A program made the translations under genes and the position numbers. The notes below the pieces were generated by a model, which searched no databases, had not been told where the DNA came from, and saw only the letters and a program-made list of their open reading frames with translations. A stretch of DNA of 5,095 bases from Streptococcus oralis (GTDB lineage Bacteria; Bacillota; Bacilli; Lactobacillales; Streptococcaceae), in the NCBI GenBank assembly GCA_937930605.1, contig CALHBZ010000346.1, forward strand, positions 1 to 5,095. Reading direction: 5' to 3'. Shown in pieces: positions 1 through 5,095 of the stretch (the first letter of the stretch is position 1; the number at the start of each line of letters is the position of its first letter).

Positions 1-18
1 CTCAATTCGTAACTTCAT
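1..18 (-). CDS. Start of an unidentified gene, cut by the left window edge
   Basis: Six codons are visible, reading M-K-L-R-I-E. The start is supported by an AAAGGAG Shine-Dalgarno sequence at 24-30, five bases upstream of the ATG, and by an extended -10 promoter further upstream. A second ATG at 23-21 is followed at once by a stop and is not a start. Six residues are too few to assign a family. An MKLRIE opening followed by an acidic stretch occurs in some small streptococcal LytTR-type DNA-binding regulators, and the 21-bp-spaced repeats upstream would fit an autoregulated LytTR gene, but this is only a guess. Confidence 0.6.
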
Positions 19-23
19 CACAT

Positions 24-30
24 CTCCTTT
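24..30 (-). promoter_or_regulatory. Ribosome binding site of the left-edge gene
   Basis: Read on the minus strand this is AAAGGAG, five bases before the ATG at 18-16. It is the main evidence that the short partial reading frame at the window edge is a real gene start. Confidence 0.6.
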
Positions 31-38
31 CTGACTCT

Positions 39-67
39 ACTATATCAAAGCTAAGATGGGAAAACAA
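39..67 (-). promoter_or_regulatory. Probable promoter of the left-edge gene (extended -10)
   Basis: On the minus strand there is TGATATAGT, an extended -10 element (TG, one base, then TATAGT at 39-44). Seventeen bases upstream is a poor -35, TTGTTT (62-67), matching the consensus only in TTG. An extended -10 with a weak -35 is typical of streptococcal promoters that rely on an activator or on the TG motif. Transcription would begin near 32, which leaves a leader of about 14 bases containing the ribosome binding site. Confidence 0.5.
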
Positions 68-79
68 GGGCAAAAAAGC

Positions 80-107
80 AAGTGGTCAAATTGAAGTAGT
101 AAGTGGT
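80..107. repeat. AAGTGGT heptamer repeats upstream of the left-edge promoter
   Basis: AAGTGGT occurs at 80-86 and 101-107, exactly 21 bp apart, and a one-mismatch copy, AAGTAGT, lies at 94-100 directly abutting the third. All three fall in the same 7-bp register (the slot at 87-93, CAAATTG, is unrelated). The block ends about 12 bp upstream of the proposed -35 of the left-edge gene, where an activator would bind. Direct repeats two helical turns apart are the arrangement used by LytTR-type response regulators such as ComE; the bases here are not a clear match to the ComE consensus, so the binding protein is unknown. Confidence 0.4.
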
Positions 108-129
108 TGTAAGACTAGCTTGACTTACA
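108..129. repeat. Imperfect 22-bp inverted repeat just downstream of the phosphatase gene
   Basis: The outer arms are TGTAAG (108-113) and CTTACA (124-129), a perfect 6-bp match. The interior continues the symmetry with two mismatched pairs around a central AGCT, so 18 of 22 positions are symmetric. It ends two bases beyond the stop codon of the PAP2 gene. On the minus strand it is not followed by a T-rich run, so it is not a canonical rho-independent terminator. It could be a weak terminator, an mRNA 3' end stabiliser or a protein site for the next gene. Confidence 0.35.
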
Positions 130-131
130 TG

Positions 132-635
132 TCAGAATAGGAAGAAAAGACCTCCCCACGCAAGACCACAAGCGTAACCAACGAGCACATCCTTGGGATA
201 ATGAACACCACCTAGCACTCGGACCAAGGCTAAGAGTCCTGAACAAATAAGCAAGATAGTTCCGATCAAAGTCCAAGCGTGGAAACAGGCCATAGAGATG
301 ATAGTTGCTGAAAAGACGTGGCGACTGGGCATAGACTGTCCCGAACTATCCTTGTCAAGTAATGGGTCGATGTCCCAAGTTTCGTAAGGGCGCGGGTGAT
401 TGATTTTCTTACGAAACAGGGACAAGATAACAAATCCCGAGGCGGGGACAAGCAAATAGACACCGACTTGCTGACCAAGTCCTAGCTGCAGGTAAGTGGT
501 GACTAGCAAGGCCAGATAGACCATGGGCATAGCTACTGTCATCAAACGATTGAAACTGCGTAACAGAAATAAAAGGGTGGGATGGCTAGTTAGTTTGGAG
601 CTGATGTTCCTATACCATTTTTGATAATTTTTCAT
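132..635 (-). CDS. PAP2-superfamily membrane phosphatase (lipid phosphatase)
   Basis: This 167-residue integral membrane protein belongs to the PAP2 superfamily, whose bacterial members remove phosphate from lipid substrates such as undecaprenyl diphosphate or phosphatidylglycerophosphate at the outer face of the membrane. The three signature regions are present in order. Motif one is the basic stretch ending H80-P-R82-P83; the usual lysine position is R75, followed by K76-K77. Motif two is P103-S-R-H106, with arginine in place of the commoner glycine of PSGH. Motif three is R139 with five residues to H145 and three more to D149. H106, H145 and D149 supply the expected catalytic histidine and relay. 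About five hydrophobic segments are seen (near 31-49, 57-74, 107-117, 121-142 and 150-167), with a basic N-terminus. The ATG at 635 has only a weak purine-rich site (GAGAAG) upstream, and no other in-frame start is plausible. Its substrate cannot be told from sequence; BcrC-like or PgpB-like activity is possible. It probably has its own promoter. Confidence 0.85.
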   Translation of the reverse strand: MKNYQKWYRNISSKLTSHPTLLFLLRSFNRLMTVAMPMVYLALLVTTYLQLGLGQQVGVYLLVPASGFVILSLFRKKINHPRPYETWDIDPLLDKDSSGQSMPSRHVFSATIISMACFHAWTLIGTILLICSGLLALVRVLGGVHYPKDVLVGYACGLAWGGLFFLF

Positions 636-687
636 TTATTCTTCTCATTCATTACTTTTTTGTCTCTATGTGAGGCGCTTGCCTTCT

Positions 688-716
688 AGTATAGTGCAGA
701 AAAAGAAGGCCGTCAA
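688..716 (-). promoter_or_regulatory. Probable promoter of the PAP2 gene, overlapping the upstream terminator
   Basis: On the minus strand a -35 hexamer TTGACG (711-716) and a -10 hexamer TATACT (688-693) are separated by exactly 17 bases, and each matches the sigma-A consensus at five of six positions. Transcription would start near 681, about 46 bases before the ATG. The -35 hexamer occupies the whole loop of the terminator hairpin, and the spacer contains its 3' arm and T-run. Confidence 0.6.
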
Positions 717-726
717 GCCTTCTTTT
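701..726 (-). terminator. Rho-independent terminator of the regulator-ABC transporter operon
   Basis: A perfect 10-bp inverted repeat pairs 701-710 with 717-726 around a 6-base loop. Read on the minus strand the arms are AAAAGAAGGC and GCCTTCTTTT, and the 3' side continues into a run of five T. The stem begins three bases after the stop codon of the second ABC gene, the usual place for an intrinsic terminator. In the plus direction the 3' arm also ends in TTTT, so it could stop antisense transcription as well. Confidence 0.85.
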
Positions 727-729
727 AGT

Positions 730-2490
730 TTATTCTTCTGCTTCGTCTTCTGTAAATTGACTATTGTAGAGGTCTGCATAGAAACCACCTTGAGCCATGA
801 GTTCCTCGTGATTGCCTTGTTCGATGATATTACCATCTTTCATGACAAGAATCAAATCAGCATTTCGGATGGTTGACAAGCGGTGGGCAATGACAAAGGA
901 AGTTCTTCCTTCCATCAAACGGTCCATAGCTTTTTGGATCAATTCCTCCGTACGGGTGTCAACAGAAGAGGTCGCCTCATCCAAAATCAAGAGCGGCGCG
1001 TCTTTCAACAAAGCACGAGCGATGGTCAAGAGTTGTTTTTGTCCGACAGACAAGGTCACTGTATCGTCCAAGACGGTATCATAGCCATCTGGCAAAGTCA
1101 TAATAAAGTGATGGATTCCCACAGCCTTACTAGCTTCCATCATTCGTTCATCGCTAATCCCTGTTTGATTATAGATGAGATTGTCTCGAACGGTTCCTTC
1201 AAAGAGCCAAGTATCCTGCAAGACCATTGAAAAGGCATCGTGCACTTCCGAACGCTTCATGTCCTTAGTATCCACACCATCGATACGGATACTTCCCTTA
1301 TCAATCTCATAAAATTTCATCAAAAGATTGACAATGGTTGTCTTACCAGCTCCAGTCGGTCCAACAATTGCGACCTTTTGCCCTGCATGAGCTGTAGCAG
1401 AAAAGTCATGGATGATGGTGCGCTCTGGTGTATAGCCAAATGACACCTGATCAAAGATCACTTCACCCTTCATGTTGGTTAATTGCCTTTCCTTATGAGA
1501 TTCATCCTGCATCTCTGCTTCAGCTAGAAATTCTAATACACGAGTCATAGCTGCACTGGCTTGTTGCAAGCTGGTAATCCCTTGGGCAATTTGAGACAAG
1601 GGTTGTGAGAAGGTACGCACATAAACCATAAAGGCTACGATAATCCCGATACTGATATGTCCCTCTAACGCTAGCGCGGCCCCTACGATGATGACCAAAA
1701 CATAACTAAAGTTTCCAACAAAGATCATAGCTGGCATCATGATACCAGAGATAAACTGAGATTTCCAGACACTGTCGTGCAAATTTTGGTTTAAACCTGC
1801 GAATGTTTCTTTCGTAGCATCAACGGCATTATAGCTCGTTACCACATTTTGTCCCGAATACATTTCCTCTACATAACCATTCACAGCTGCGAGATTATTT
1901 TGTTGGGCTTTAAAGTAACCTTGTGACTTAGCCATAATGACAGAAACCGCCGCAAAACCAACAAGGGTTGATACAACTGTTACCAATGCCAAAATCCAGT
2001 TCATCCCAAACATGGTCACCAAGACAGCAATCAACAAGAAACTAGCTGAAAGAACTGTCCCTAAACTTTGGTTGAGAGATTGCGCTGCCGTATCCACATC
2101 ATTGGTCACGCGCGAAAGGGTGTCCCCTTGAGAATGACAGTCAAAATAGCCTAGAGGCAAACGATTGATTTTTTCAGCGATTGCTGTCCGCAAGCGTTTT
2201 GAAAAATGTTGAATACTCGTTGAAAAGATATAGGCCTGTGTGTAATTAAGGATGGCTCCAAACACATATAGGACAACTAGAAATCCAGCAATGTTTGAGA
2301 TGGCTACCAAGTCAATTCCTGTCATCAAGCCATCTGAAATCAAGTTAGTAATTTCTTTAATCTTAGTTGGCCCATAAACGGTAATGATGCTTGAAATGAC
2401 CGCCGCCACAACTGCAATTAGGAGAGGGAGTTGGAGACCTGCCATATAAGGTTTGCACTGTTTCCAGAATGACACTTTTTTATTTTCCAT
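730..2490 (-). CDS. ABC exporter half-transporter, second subunit (consensus Walker B, degenerate signature)
   Basis: This is a 586-residue half-transporter with an N-terminal six-helix membrane domain (segments near 17-40, 58-87, 142-163, 165-187, 248-272 and 279-295) and a C-terminal ATPase domain. ATPase motifs: Walker A G377-P-T-G-A-G-K383-T-T, Q-loop Q425, signature L480-S-V-G-Q484 with valine in place of the first glycine of LSGGQ, Walker B ending D504 with catalytic E505, and switch histidine H536. It therefore gives the heterodimer its working catalytic glutamate and histidine but a weakened signature. It pairs with the product of the gene just upstream, probably as a drug or amphiphile exporter in the cytoplasmic membrane, similar in design to SatB, LmrD or PatB. 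The chosen ATG at 2490-2488 lies nine bases after a strong AAGGAGG; a TTG 12 codons upstream would lengthen the frame but has no comparable site. The gene overlaps the preceding one by 11 bases. The exact substrate is not readable from sequence. Confidence 0.93.
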   Translation of the reverse strand: MENKKVSFWKQCKPYMAGLQLPLLIAVVAAVISSIITVYGPTKIKEITNLISDGLMTGIDLVAISNIAGFLVVLYVFGAILNYTQAYIFSTSIQHFSKRLRTAIAEKINRLPLGYFDCHSQGDTLSRVTNDVDTAAQSLNQSLGTVLSASFLLIAVLVTMFGMNWILALVTVVSTLVGFAAVSVIMAKSQGYFKAQQNNLAAVNGYVEEMYSGQNVVTSYNAVDATKETFAGLNQNLHDSVWKSQFISGIMMPAMIFVGNFSYVLVIIVGAALALEGHISIGIIVAFMVYVRTFSQPLSQIAQGITSLQQASAAMTRVLEFLAEAEMQDESHKERQLTNMKGEVIFDQVSFGYTPERTIIHDFSATAHAGQKVAIVGPTGAGKTTIVNLLMKFYEIDKGSIRIDGVDTKDMKRSEVHDAFSMVLQDTWLFEGTVRDNLIYNQTGISDERMMEASKAVGIHHFIMTLPDGYDTVLDDTVTLSVGQKQLLTIARALLKDAPLLILDEATSSVDTRTEELIQKAMDRLMEGRTSFVIAHRLSTIRNADLILVMKDGNIIEQGNHEELMAQGGFYADLYNSQFTEDEAEE

Positions 2491-4249
2491 GTTCCAATTC
2501 CTCCTTCGATAGTTGTGAGTAGGCAATTTCTTGGTAGACTTCGTTGGTAGCTAGAAGTTCCTTGTGGGTGCCTTGTCCCACAACTTTTCCTTGATCCAAT
2601 ACTAAAATCAGGTCAGCATCCATAATGGTAGAAATCCGCTGCGCTACGATAAGCTTGGTCATGGATTTTGTTTTCTCAGCTAGCTCTTGGCGTAGGACAC
2701 GATCTGTCTTGTAGTCCAAGGCTGAGAAAGAGTCGTCGAAGATGAGAATCTCTGGTTTACGAGCCAAGGCACGCGCAATGGCTAAACGCTGTCTTTGCCC
2801 CCCTGAGAAGTTGGTCCCACCTTGGGCTACTTCTGAGGCAAGACCTGCTTCCTTATCCTCGATAAAGCTTTTAGACTGGGCCAATTCAAGGGCTTGCCAC
2901 ATAGCAGCCTCGCTTAGAGGAGTTTCTTTGCTCTTACCAAAGTCCAAGTTACCCTTGACATCTCCAGAAAAGAGTACAGCTTTTTGTGGAATATAGCCGA
3001 CCTTATTGCGCAGGTCTTCCAAGTCGTAATCTTGCACATTGACACCATCCACTAGGATTTCTCCTGCTGAAGCATCGTAAAAACGAGGTATTAGGTTGAC
3101 TAGAGTAGATTTCCCAGATCCAGTTGATCCGATAAAGGCAACTGTTTGACCCGCTTCGGCTTTAAATGTAACATGTTCCACAACTGCTTCAGAGTTTTTA
3201 GAGTAGCGGAAGGTCACATCACGAAATTCCACTTGTCCCTGAACTGAAGAATCCGCTGTCTGTGGATGACTAGGATTTTCAATAGAAGAGTGCAGATCCA
3301 ATACTTGATTGATACGTCCTGCCGAAACTATGGTACGAGGAAGAACGATAAAGAGTGCCCCCATGAGAAGGAAGCCCATCACGATCTGCATAGCATAGGA
3401 CATAAAGACCACCATATCACTAAAAAGTGGCAGACGTTCTGTCAAGCTAGCGTCGTTGATGATATAGGCACCAATCCAGTAAATAGCTAAACTTAGTCCA
3501 CTTGAAATGGCCATCATAATAGGATTCATAATAGCCATCAATCGATTGACAAAGAGATTAAGACGTGTCACCTCATCATTGGCAGCTTCAAATTTTTCAT
3601 CTTGGTAATCTTCCGCATTGTATGCACGAACAACCCGAATCCCAGTCAAACTTTCACGAGTGATGCTATTGAGCTTATCTGTCAATTTTTGGATGACAGA
3701 TTGTTTTGGAAAGGCTAGAGTCATGAGAACAGTGGTCATCAAGACATTCACAATAACAGCCACAACCACTGCCCAGAGCCAGTATTCCGATTTCCCAAGG
3801 ATTTTTCCAATGGCCCAGATGGCCATGATAGGCCCACGAGTGACCACTTGCAAGCCCATAGTAAAGAGCATCTGAACCTGGGTAATATCATTGGTCGTCC
3901 GAGTCAAGAGACTGGGGATTGAAAAACGCTTGATTTCTGTCTGTGAAAAGTCCAAAACCTGATGAAACACGTCACTACGTAGATAAGTTGTGTAGGATGC
4001 TGCAACGCGAGCGGCAAAGAAACCAACCATAACAGATGATAAGAAGGCCAATAAAGACAAACCAATCATCTTTGCAGCTGGTAACCAGAGCTCACCCAAC
4101 TGCGTTCCGGGCGTTCCGAGTAATTCTGTAATTTGTGAAATATAGGTCGGCACCTCTAACTCGAGATAGACCGAGAAACAAGTGAATAAAATCGTAAGAA
4201 CGATCATCCCCCACTCTTTTCCTGTAATACGTTTAGCGAGTTTCTTCAT
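2480..4249 (-). CDS. ABC exporter half-transporter, first subunit (degenerate ATP site)
   Basis: This is a 589-residue half-transporter with a six-helix membrane domain (segments near 14-36, 55-80, 128-150, 157-180, 238-262 and 276-304) followed by an ATPase domain. ATPase motifs: Walker A G374-S-T-G-S-G-K380-S-T, Q-loop Q422, signature F481-S-G-G-Q485, Walker B ending D505 with D506 where the catalytic glutamate should be, D-loop S-A-L-D512, and Q537 where the switch histidine should be. The Glu-to-Asp and His-to-Gln changes are the hallmark of the degenerate-site subunit in heterodimeric exporters such as TM287/288, BmrCD and LmrCD. Its signature is intact and completes the catalytic site of the partner. 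The ATG at 4249-4247 follows AGGAGG (4255-4260) by five bases and lies inside the end of the regulator gene, overlapping it by 17 bases. Behind a MarR gene, the order resembles satRAB of S. suis, so quinolone or other drug efflux is a reasonable but unproven guess. Names such as satA are withheld because identity cannot be measured here. Confidence 0.93.
   Translation of the reverse strand: MKKLAKRITGKEWGMIVLTILFTCFSVYLELEVPTYISQITELLGTPGTQLGELWLPAAKMIGLSLLAFLSSVMVGFFAARVAASYTTYLRSDVFHQVLDFSQTEIKRFSIPSLLTRTTNDITQVQMLFTMGLQVVTRGPIMAIWAIGKILGKSEYWLWAVVVAVIVNVLMTTVLMTLAFPKQSVIQKLTDKLNSITRESLTGIRVVRAYNAEDYQDEKFEAANDEVTRLNLFVNRLMAIMNPIMMAISSGLSLAIYWIGAYIINDASLTERLPLFSDMVVFMSYAMQIVMGFLLMGALFIVLPRTIVSAGRINQVLDLHSSIENPSHPQTADSSVQGQVEFRDVTFRYSKNSEAVVEHVTFKAEAGQTVAFIGSTGSGKSTLVNLIPRFYDASAGEILVDGVNVQDYDLEDLRNKVGYIPQKAVLFSGDVKGNLDFGKSKETPLSEAAMWQALELAQSKSFIEDKEAGLASEVAQGGTNFSGGQRQRLAIARALARKPEILIFDDSFSALDYKTDRVLRQELAEKTKSMTKLIVAQRISTIMDADLILVLDQGKVVGQGTHKELLATNEVYQEIAYSQLSKEELEHGK
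2500..2506 (-). promoter_or_regulatory. Ribosome binding site that fixes the start of the second ABC subunit
   Basis: The minus strand reads AAGGAGG, nine bases before the ATG at 2490-2488. It lies inside the last codons of the first ABC gene. It decides between the internal ATG, which it serves, and the upstream TTG at 2526, which has no such site. Confidence 0.75.
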
Positions 4250-4694
4250 CCTCTCCTCCTATCTTCTCAACATTTTCTTGCAACTGACCGAGGACCTTTT
4301 CAAAGATTGCCAAATCCGACTTTGAAACACCCTCTAGCAGACTCTGATCGATCCGATCAAAAAATGCCTTAACTTTTTGCATCTGAGATCGTGATTTGTC
4401 GGTCAAACGAACAAATTTTGCTCGTTTATCACTTGGACTGGCCTCTAACTCGACCAAACCATTTTGTACCATACGCTTGACCAAGTTACTGGCCACAGAT
4501 TTAGTAATATTGAGTTCTTGTTCAATATCCTTGATAAGCGTTAATTCTTGATCATGCTCACGATGATCTAAAATCCGTAGGACCTGTCCTTGCGGTCCAC
4601 CCATAAATTCAATGCCACATCTCTTGGCTTCTTTCTGTACCATCAGATGAACCTGGTGCCCAAAACGCTTAAAGACCAACATCGGTTTATCCAT
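4233..4694 (-). CDS. MarR-family transcriptional regulator, likely repressor of the efflux operon
   Basis: This 153-residue protein has the layout of a MarR winged-helix dimer. An N-terminal helical dimerisation segment is followed by a winged helix from about residue 50 to 100, with the recognition helix around T64-Q77 and a wing containing S88-D-K-R91 before the strand K93-L97, the conserved acidic-basic wing of the family. C-terminal helices (about 100-148) complete the dimer interface. There is a single cysteine, C26, so oxidation sensing cannot be excluded. An AAGGAG site (4701-4706) lies six bases or so before the ATG. It is the first gene of the operon and its stop lies 14 bases past the start of the first ABC gene, which suggests coupled translation. 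By analogy with SatR and other MarR proteins, it should bind the three 16-bp boxes upstream, repress its own promoter and release it on binding a ligand. The ligand is unknown. Confidence 0.9.
   Translation of the reverse strand: MDKPMLVFKRFGHQVHLMVQKEAKRCGIEFMGGPQGQVLRILDHREHDQELTLIKDIEQELNITKSVASNLVKRMVQNGLVELEASPSDKRAKFVRLTDKSRSQMQKVKAFFDRIDQSLLEGVSKSDLAIFEKVLGQLQENVEKIGGEDEETR
4255..4260 (-). promoter_or_regulatory. Ribosome binding site of the first ABC subunit, inside the regulator gene
   Basis: The minus strand reads AGGAGG five bases before the ATG at 4249-4247. It is formed by the codons for the G-G-E stretch near the C-terminus of the MarR protein, so the site is read through by ribosomes finishing the regulator. 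Confidence 0.75.
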
Positions 4695-4721
4695 GATTGC
4701 TCCTTTCTAACCCTTGTATTT

Positions 4722-4737
4722 AGTTCTCCTAGGAACT
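4722..4737. promoter_or_regulatory. Putative MarR operator box 1
   Basis: The plus strand reads AGTTCTCCTAGGAACT; its reverse complement, AGTTCCTAGGAGAACT, aligns with boxes 2 and 3. It is embedded in a longer perfect inverted repeat with 8-bp arms, TTTAGTTC (4719-4726) and GAACTAAA (4733-4740). It lies in the leader of the regulator operon, about 15 to 30 bases after the expected transcription start, so a bound protein would block elongation or open complex formation. Its centre is 21 bp from that of box 2, which places both on the same helical face. Confidence 0.6.
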
Positions 4738-4742
4738 AAATA

Positions 4743-4758
4743 AGTTTCCATGAGAACT
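4743..4758. promoter_or_regulatory. Putative MarR operator box 2
   Basis: The sequence AGTTTCCATGAGAACT is symmetric at 12 of 16 positions. It directly abuts the -10 hexamer of the regulator promoter (4759-4764) and covers the expected transcription start, the classic position for a repressor. Confidence 0.65.
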
Positions 4759-4786
4759 ATTTTATCACTTCCGGAAGAAATGTCAA
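4759..4786 (-). promoter_or_regulatory. Promoter of the MarR-ABC-ABC operon
   Basis: On the minus strand a perfect -35 TTGACA (4781-4786) is followed after 16 bases by TAAAAT (4759-4764), preceded by TG one base upstream to give the extended form TGATAAAAT. Transcription should start near 4752, leaving a leader of nearly 60 bases. The promoter sits exactly between operator boxes 2 and 3. Confidence 0.7.
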
Positions 4787-4792
4787 GAAAAA

Positions 4793-4808
4793 AGTTTCCT
4801 TGAGAACT
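4793..4808. promoter_or_regulatory. Putative MarR operator box 3
   Basis: The sequence AGTTTCCTTGAGAACT differs from box 2 at one position, and the identity extends to a 19-bp block (4792-4810 against 4742-4760) exactly 50 bp away. It lies six bases upstream of the -35 of the regulator promoter and 13 bases upstream of the -35 of the divergent plus-strand gene, so it could influence both. Confidence 0.6.
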
Positions 4809-4821
4809 ATCTTAGTCAGAA

Positions 4822-4850
4822 TTGACATCAGCAGATATTTTCTCTATAAT
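4822..4850 (+). promoter_or_regulatory. Consensus sigma-A promoter of the plus-strand membrane protein gene
   Basis: A perfect TTGACA (4822-4827) and a perfect TATAAT (4845-4850) are separated by the optimal 17 bases. Transcription should begin near 4857, about 52 bases before the ATG. The leader holds a small possible hairpin, TGGAT (4866-4870) with ATCCA (4875-4879). Confidence 0.85.
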
Positions 4851-4908
4851 AAGCACTAAATACTGTGGATTGATATCCATTCACTCGATGAAGGGAGAAA
4901 ACTTTCAA

Positions 4909-5095
4909 ATGAAACCAGAAGAACAAAAAGTTTTAGGGATTTTAGCAACCATTTTTGGAGCCATCGCACTTTTAGGATCTTGGATCCCATTTATTAACTA
5001 TCTGTCATTTTTCATCGCCATTGTTGCATTTATCTTGGGAATTATCGGCCTTATCGTCAACCTCAAAAAACGGAAAACAATGGCCATTATCGGAA
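4909..5095 (+). CDS. Small membrane protein, DUF4190-like, cut by the right window edge
   Basis: Sixty-two residues are visible and the frame is still open at the edge. A short charged N-terminus (M-K-P-E-E-Q-K) is followed by two hydrophobic helices, about residues 8-29 and 31-53, joined by a short turn, then the basic cluster K53-K-R-K56. The pattern of a helical pair ending G-I-I-G-L, then a basic turn and A-I-I-G, is that of the DUF4190 domain, found in Gram-positive membrane proteins of unknown function; in streptococci such a domain may precede an extracellular DUF4352-type domain, which cannot be checked here. The ATG at 4909 is served by AAGGGAG (4891-4897), 11 bases upstream. An in-frame ATG at 4888 would add seven codons, but the ribosome site would then lie inside the gene. 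It is transcribed away from the MarR gene by a very strong promoter. Function unknown. Confidence 0.75.
   Translation, partial: MKPEEQKVLGILATIFGAIALLGSWIPFINYLSFFIAIVAFILGIIGLIVNLKKRKTMAIIG

Noticed and set aside
266..478. A 70-codon minus-strand frame inside the PAP2 gene
   Set aside because: It is out of frame within a gene carrying all three PAP2 motifs and has no features of its own.
673..684. A small inverted repeat, AGGC-GCTT-GCCT, in the phosphatase leader
   Set aside because: A 4-bp stem is too short to support a riboswitch or attenuator claim.
1020..1060. The LSVGQ signature in the second subunit as a sign of a damaged gene
   Set aside because: The frame is intact and the substitution falls in the same composite site as the partner's Asp and Gln, the normal pattern for heterodimeric exporters.
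883..1230. A 115-codon open frame on the plus strand, and other plus-strand frames at 670-876, 812-1084, 1240-1443, 1937-2131, 2742-2996, 3266-3490 and 3618-3875
   Set aside because: All but the first run almost wholly antisense to well-supported ABC genes, and none shows a recognisable domain; the 670-876 frame runs across the terminator and into the antisense of the second subunit. They are shadows of the real genes.
2491..2526. A TTG start 12 codons upstream that would lengthen the second ABC subunit to 598 residues
   Set aside because: No ribosome binding site serves it, the added residues are polar and unlike the family, and a strong AAGGAGG sits nine bases before the ATG at 2490.
4722..4810. 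The repeated boxes as a CRISPR array or mobile-element ends
   Set aside because: There are only three short copies, one inverted, with unequal spacing, and they lie precisely around promoter elements; no transposase or cas gene is present.
4888..4908. An in-frame ATG seven codons upstream of the chosen start of the plus-strand gene
   Set aside because: The AAGGGAG ribosome site would then be inside the coding sequence and nothing comparable lies upstream of 4888.

Overview
The window looks like the chromosome of a Streptococcus, probably of the mitis/oralis/suis type. The base composition is AT-leaning, Shine-Dalgarno sequences are strong (AAGGAGG, AGGAGG), promoters are close to sigma-A consensus with extended -10 elements, and genes are tightly packed. 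The central gene order, a MarR-type regulator followed by two ABC half-transporters, matches the SatR-SatA-SatB fluoroquinolone efflux locus described in S. suis and the wider LmrCD/PatAB/BmrCD class of heterodimeric exporters. I infer the genus; no marker gene proves it.

Layout, right to left because most genes are on the minus strand. From 4909 to the right edge a plus-strand gene for a small two-helix membrane protein (DUF4190-like) begins and is cut by the window end. It has a perfect-consensus promoter at 4822-4850. The intergenic region 4695-4908 also carries the oppositely directed promoter of the regulator operon and three copies of a 16-bp dyad-like box, which I read as operators for the MarR protein. 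The operon then runs leftward: marR-type regulator (4694-4233), first ABC half-transporter (4249-2480) and second ABC half-transporter (2490-730). Each junction overlaps by a few bases and each downstream Shine-Dalgarno sequence lies inside the preceding gene. A hairpin terminator at 701-726 closes the operon.

To the left is a PAP2-superfamily membrane phosphatase (635-132), also on the minus strand. Its likely promoter has its -35 hexamer exactly in the loop of the operon terminator. At the left edge only the first six codons of another minus-strand gene are visible (18-1), with a good ribosome binding site, an extended -10 promoter and upstream repeats of the heptamer AAGTGGT.

How the genes work together: the MarR protein probably represses its own operon and is released by a ligand, so that the two half-transporters are made together. 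Their motifs show one degenerate and one consensus ATP site, as expected for an obligate heterodimeric drug or lipid exporter. The phosphatase is probably a separate transcription unit acting on lipid diphosphates. Nothing in the window points to a mobile element, CRISPR array, RNA gene or wholly new system; the most interesting material is in the regulatory DNA.
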